A DNA stretch of 64,000 nt, taken from Microbacterium sp. cf332. Lineage in GTDB: Bacteria > Actinomycetota > Actinomycetes > Actinomycetales > Microbacteriaceae. A program made the translations under genes and the position numbers. The stretch is taken from assembly GCF_900102175.1 (NCBI RefSeq), contig NZ_FNKN01000002.1, forward strand, positions 186,001 to 250,000. Reading direction: 5' to 3'. Under the pieces are notes generated by a model. That model had not been told where the DNA came from and did not search any database. It saw nothing but the letters and a program-made list of their open reading frames with translations. Shown piece after piece: positions 61,855-64,000 of the stretch (positions are counted from its first letter, which is position 1; the number at the start of each line of letters is the position of its first letter).

Positions 61855-62595
61855 TCACCGGATCCCGACGTAGAAGCGGGACTCGTCGCTGCGATGGAGG
61901 GCGAGATAGCGCTCGAAAGGCTGCCCATCGGCATCCCAGGCGATCGATTCGATCGAGAGGACGGGCTGCCCCGGCGCGAGCTCGAGGAGCTCGGCATCCG
62001 ACGGCTCGGGGACGACCGCACTGAGCCAGCGGTCCGCGCCGCTCGGCTGCACGCCGAAGTTGCGGCGCAGGTGCTCGTAGAGCGAACGGTTCTCGAGGTT
62101 CGCCCGCGCGAGGGTGGGGAACCGGTCATGCGGCAGCACCGTGTCGACCAGGAGCCAGGGCGTGTCATCGACGCGCCGCAAGCGGCGCAGCCGCACCACG
62201 GGTGCGCCCGTGACGATGCGCAGCGCCTCCGCGTCGGCGGCATCCGCGGTTCCCACGGCGAAGTCGATGACGCGTGTCGTGACCACGCGGCCGGTGCCGG
62301 CGAGGTCGTCTGACGAACCCGCCATCGATCCGACGAACCGGAGGTCAGGACGCTTCGGCGAGACGAAGGATCCGCGTGCCCGCACCTTGTAGATGAGCCC
62401 GGCGCGCACCATGTCCGCCAGCGCCTCACGGACGACCGTTCGCGAGACCGCGAATCGATCGATCAGCTCGGACTCGGAGGGGAGCGCCTGGTCGGGGCGG
62501 AGGCGCCCCGATTCGATCTCGCCGCGCAGAGCGAGCGACAGCTGCTGCCACAGCGGGAGATCGGACGAGCGGTCGAGCGTCGTCGCTGCGGTCAT
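61855..62595 (-). CDS. GntR-family (HutC/UTRA) regulator
   Basis: A 246-aa protein: N-terminal winged helix (LPSESELIDRFAVSRTVVRE) and a C-terminal UTRA sensor domain (SIESIAWDADGQPFERYLAL). ATG at 62595 follows GGAGG. Divergent from a sugar ABC importer and probably its repressor through the operator at 62682-62699. Confidence 0.88.
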   Translation of the reverse strand: MTAATTLDRSSDLPLWQQLSLALRGEIESGRLRPDQALPSESELIDRFAVSRTVVREALADMVRAGLIYKVRARGSFVSPKRPDLRFVGSMAGSSDDLAGTGRVVTTRVIDFAVGTADAADAEALRIVTGAPVVRLRRLRRVDDTPWLLVDTVLPHDRFPTLARANLENRSLYEHLRRNFGVQPSGADRWLSAVVPEPSDAELLELAPGQPVLSIESIAWDADGQPFERYLALHRSDESRFYVGIR

Positions 62596-62642
62596 GGGAG
62601 CCTCCTCGATCGGGCCGTCACGGCGAGCGTATCGGCGCCGTG

Positions 62643-62671
62643 TTGACACCCGGCGGCCCGCTCCCTATCTT
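62643..62671 (+). promoter_or_regulatory. promoter of the sugar ABC operon
   Basis: TTGACA (62643-62648), 17 bp, TATCTT (62666-62671). Confidence 0.75.
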
Positions 62672-62681
62672 AGTCATCATC

Positions 62682-62699
62682 AACTTGTCATGACAGGTT
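62682..62699. promoter_or_regulatory. GntR/HutC-type operator
   Basis: AACTTGTCATGACAGGTT is palindromic at 16 of 18 positions around TGTCATGACA. It lies just downstream of the -10 box, so a bound repressor would block initiation or elongation. Confidence 0.7.
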
Positions 62700-62777
62700 G
62701 GTTGTTACGAGTTTGGCTCCCCGCATGCCCTCGTGACATCGGCACCTCGCAACGATGCGACACCAGGAGGCACAACG

Positions 62778-63857
62778 ATGACGTTCCCGACCACCCGCCG
62801 CATGCTCGCCGCAGCGGCCGCGACAGCGATCTCCGCTCTCGTGCTCGCCGGCTGCGCCGGCAGCCCGACCGACACCACCGCCGGCGGCGAACCCCAGGGC
62901 CTGAAGGTCGCCCTGTCGAACGGGTTCGTCAACGGCTGGCGCCTGACCCTCATCGACAAATTCGAGACCGAGGCCGCAAAGCTCAAGGAGAGCGGCATCG
63001 TCTCGGACTACAGCGTCGTCAACGCCCCGGGCGAGAACAGTGCGACCGAGCAGGCGTCCCAGATCCGCAGCCTCATGCTGCAGAATCCCGACGTCCTCAT
63101 GGTGATCCCGGCCTCGTCGACCGCTCTCGTGCCCGTCGTCGAAGAGGCGTGCGCGGCCGGCATCACCGTCGTGATCGTCGACGCCGACATGGACACCAGC
63201 TGCGGCGTCGTCGTGCGCAACGACTACGGGCAGTGGGGCGCCGACTCGCTTCAGCCCGCCCTCGACGCGATCGACGGCACGGGCGACATCATCCTGAACC
63301 GCGGTGTCATCGGCTCGCAGCCCGACGAGGCGTTCTACGCCCGTCAGCAGGAGATCCTCGCCGACTACCCCGATGTGACGGTCGCGGCCGAGGTGAACGG
63401 GTTCTGCGACGCTGCGACGGCGCAGAAGGAGATCGTCGCGATCCTCGGCTCGATGCCTCCGATCGCCGCCGTTCCCGGATGCATCGGCGGCATGGGCGTC
63501 GTGCAGGCGTTCCAGTCGGCCGGGCGCGACATCCCGGTGGTCGTCTTCGACACCGACGGCAAGTCGCTGTCGTTCTGGAAGGAGAGCGGCATCGACAACG
63601 GGTCGTTCGCGGCGCTGACCGATCCCGGACAGATCGTCGCCGCCCTCTACGCCGCCATCGCGAAGCTGCGCGGCGACGAGGTGCCCGACGAAGTCGTCCT
63701 GCCGCTCGTGCAGGTCACGCAGGAGAACCTCGACTACTGGGTCGACACCCTCGGCACCGACGAGTACGCCGCGAACGCGTGGGACGAGGAGACCACCGAC
63801 GCCGCCATCGCGGCTCTGCTCGCCGGCGACGACGTCGCCGTGCCCGCGCTGCCCTGA
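62778..63857 (+). CDS. sugar ABC transporter substrate-binding lipoprotein
   Basis: A 359-aa lipoprotein (LAGC lipobox) of the periplasmic-binding-protein type I sugar family (SLMLQNPDVLMVIPASSTAL, VVFDTDGKSL). It should capture an unknown sugar. AGGAGG lies 7 nt before the ATG. Confidence 0.88.
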   Translation: MTFPTTRRMLAAAAATAISALVLAGCAGSPTDTTAGGEPQGLKVALSNGFVNGWRLTLIDKFETEAAKLKESGIVSDYSVVNAPGENSATEQASQIRSLMLQNPDVLMVIPASSTALVPVVEEACAAGITVVIVDADMDTSCGVVVRNDYGQWGADSLQPALDAIDGTGDIILNRGVIGSQPDEAFYARQQEILADYPDVTVAAEVNGFCDAATAQKEIVAILGSMPPIAAVPGCIGGMGVVQAFQSAGRDIPVVVFDTDGKSLSFWKESGIDNGSFAALTDPGQIVAALYAAIAKLRGDEVPDEVVLPLVQVTQENLDYWVDTLGTDEYAANAWDEETTDAAIAALLAGDDVAVPALP

Positions 63858-63901
63858 CACCCGGTGACGCCGTGGCCGACCAGCTCGAACCAGGAGACCC
63901 G

Positions 63902-64000
63902 ATGACAACCCTGTCGCACACCCCCGCGACCGCCCCCTCGGACGTGGCGCTCGTCACGGCCGAGGCCGTCGCCAAACGGTACGGAAACACGACGGCTCTG
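63902..64000 (+). CDS. sugar ABC transporter ATP-binding protein, N-terminal fragment
   Basis: The first 33 residues only, ending VAKRYGNTTAL, the start of an ABC ATPase domain. It follows the binding protein by 44 bp and continues beyond the window. Confidence 0.75.
   Translation, partial: MTTLSHTPATAPSDVALVTAEAVAKRYGNTTAL

Noticed and set aside
1..64000. CRISPR array, rRNA, tRNA or riboswitch
   Set aside because: No regularly spaced identical repeats and no recognisable tRNA, rRNA or riboswitch core was seen on reading; a covariance-model scan could still find a small RNA.

Overview
The window is high-GC DNA with GTG and ATG starts, 4-bp ATGA/GTGA overlaps inside operons, a DtxR-type iron box and cysteine-poor ribosomal proteins. 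It lacks the flagellar P-ring and L-ring genes flgH and flgI. This points to a motile actinobacterium, most likely a Microbacterium-like member of the Microbacteriaceae; the genus is inferred from gene content and style, not from a marker gene. No rRNA, tRNA, CRISPR array, transposase or integrase was seen.

1-6.5 kb (minus strand): a tightly overlapped operon for trans-4-hydroxy-L-proline catabolism. It holds a pyrroline-hydroxycarboxylate deaminase-like protein, hydroxyproline 2-epimerase, a GntR regulator, three D-hydroxyproline dehydrogenase subunits and the first part of an alpha-ketoglutarate semialdehyde dehydrogenase. 6.6-15.5 kb: a beta-lactamase-fold lipoprotein that has lost its catalytic motifs, a DUF2470 protein and heme oxygenase behind an iron box, a Pif1/RecD-like helicase, a CopD-CtaG fusion, HU, an esterase and a 42-aa membrane peptide. 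15.8-21.5 kb: a divergent acid-sugar (oxo-tetronate) cluster with permease, SAF-domain oxidoreductase, OtnK-like kinase, OtnC-like decarboxylase and DeoR regulator. 21.5-22.1 kb is a repeat-rich gap with three of the four copies of a 57-nt element. 22.1-27 kb: rpmB-rpmG-rpsN, a large SF2 helicase with predicted membrane segments, and a 3-methyladenine DNA glycosylase.

28.5-32.5 kb (minus strand): a zinc module (UPF0718 permease, DUF1980 partner, Zur-like repressor, ZnuB, ZnuC). Its binding protein, ZnuA, lies 28 kb away at 60.8-61.8 kb, on the same strand and in the order expected of one operon. Between them is a nearly complete flagellar island: fliC, an ATP-grasp gene, fliW-flgL-flgK-flgN (reverse), fliA, fliD-fliS, flgB through flgE, flbD-motAB, and fliM through flhA-csrA. 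Both junctions carry the 7-mer GGTCAGC, and joining them would place znuC 4 nt after znuA.

The island appears to be wired as one regulon. Six sites read TAAC-N15-GCCGATAG (one as GCCGACAG), the expected form of a sigma-28 (FliA) promoter. They precede fliC, flgN, fliD, flgB, flbD and fliM, so early basal-body and export genes seem to share the late-gene sigma factor. The fliC leader holds two stem-loops with GGA in the loop plus a GGA-containing Shine-Dalgarno. With csrA and fliW present, this suggests a CsrA-FliW-flagellin switch. 61.8-64 kb: a UTRA-type GntR regulator divergent from a sugar ABC importer (binding protein and the start of its ATPase), with a clear promoter and operator between them.
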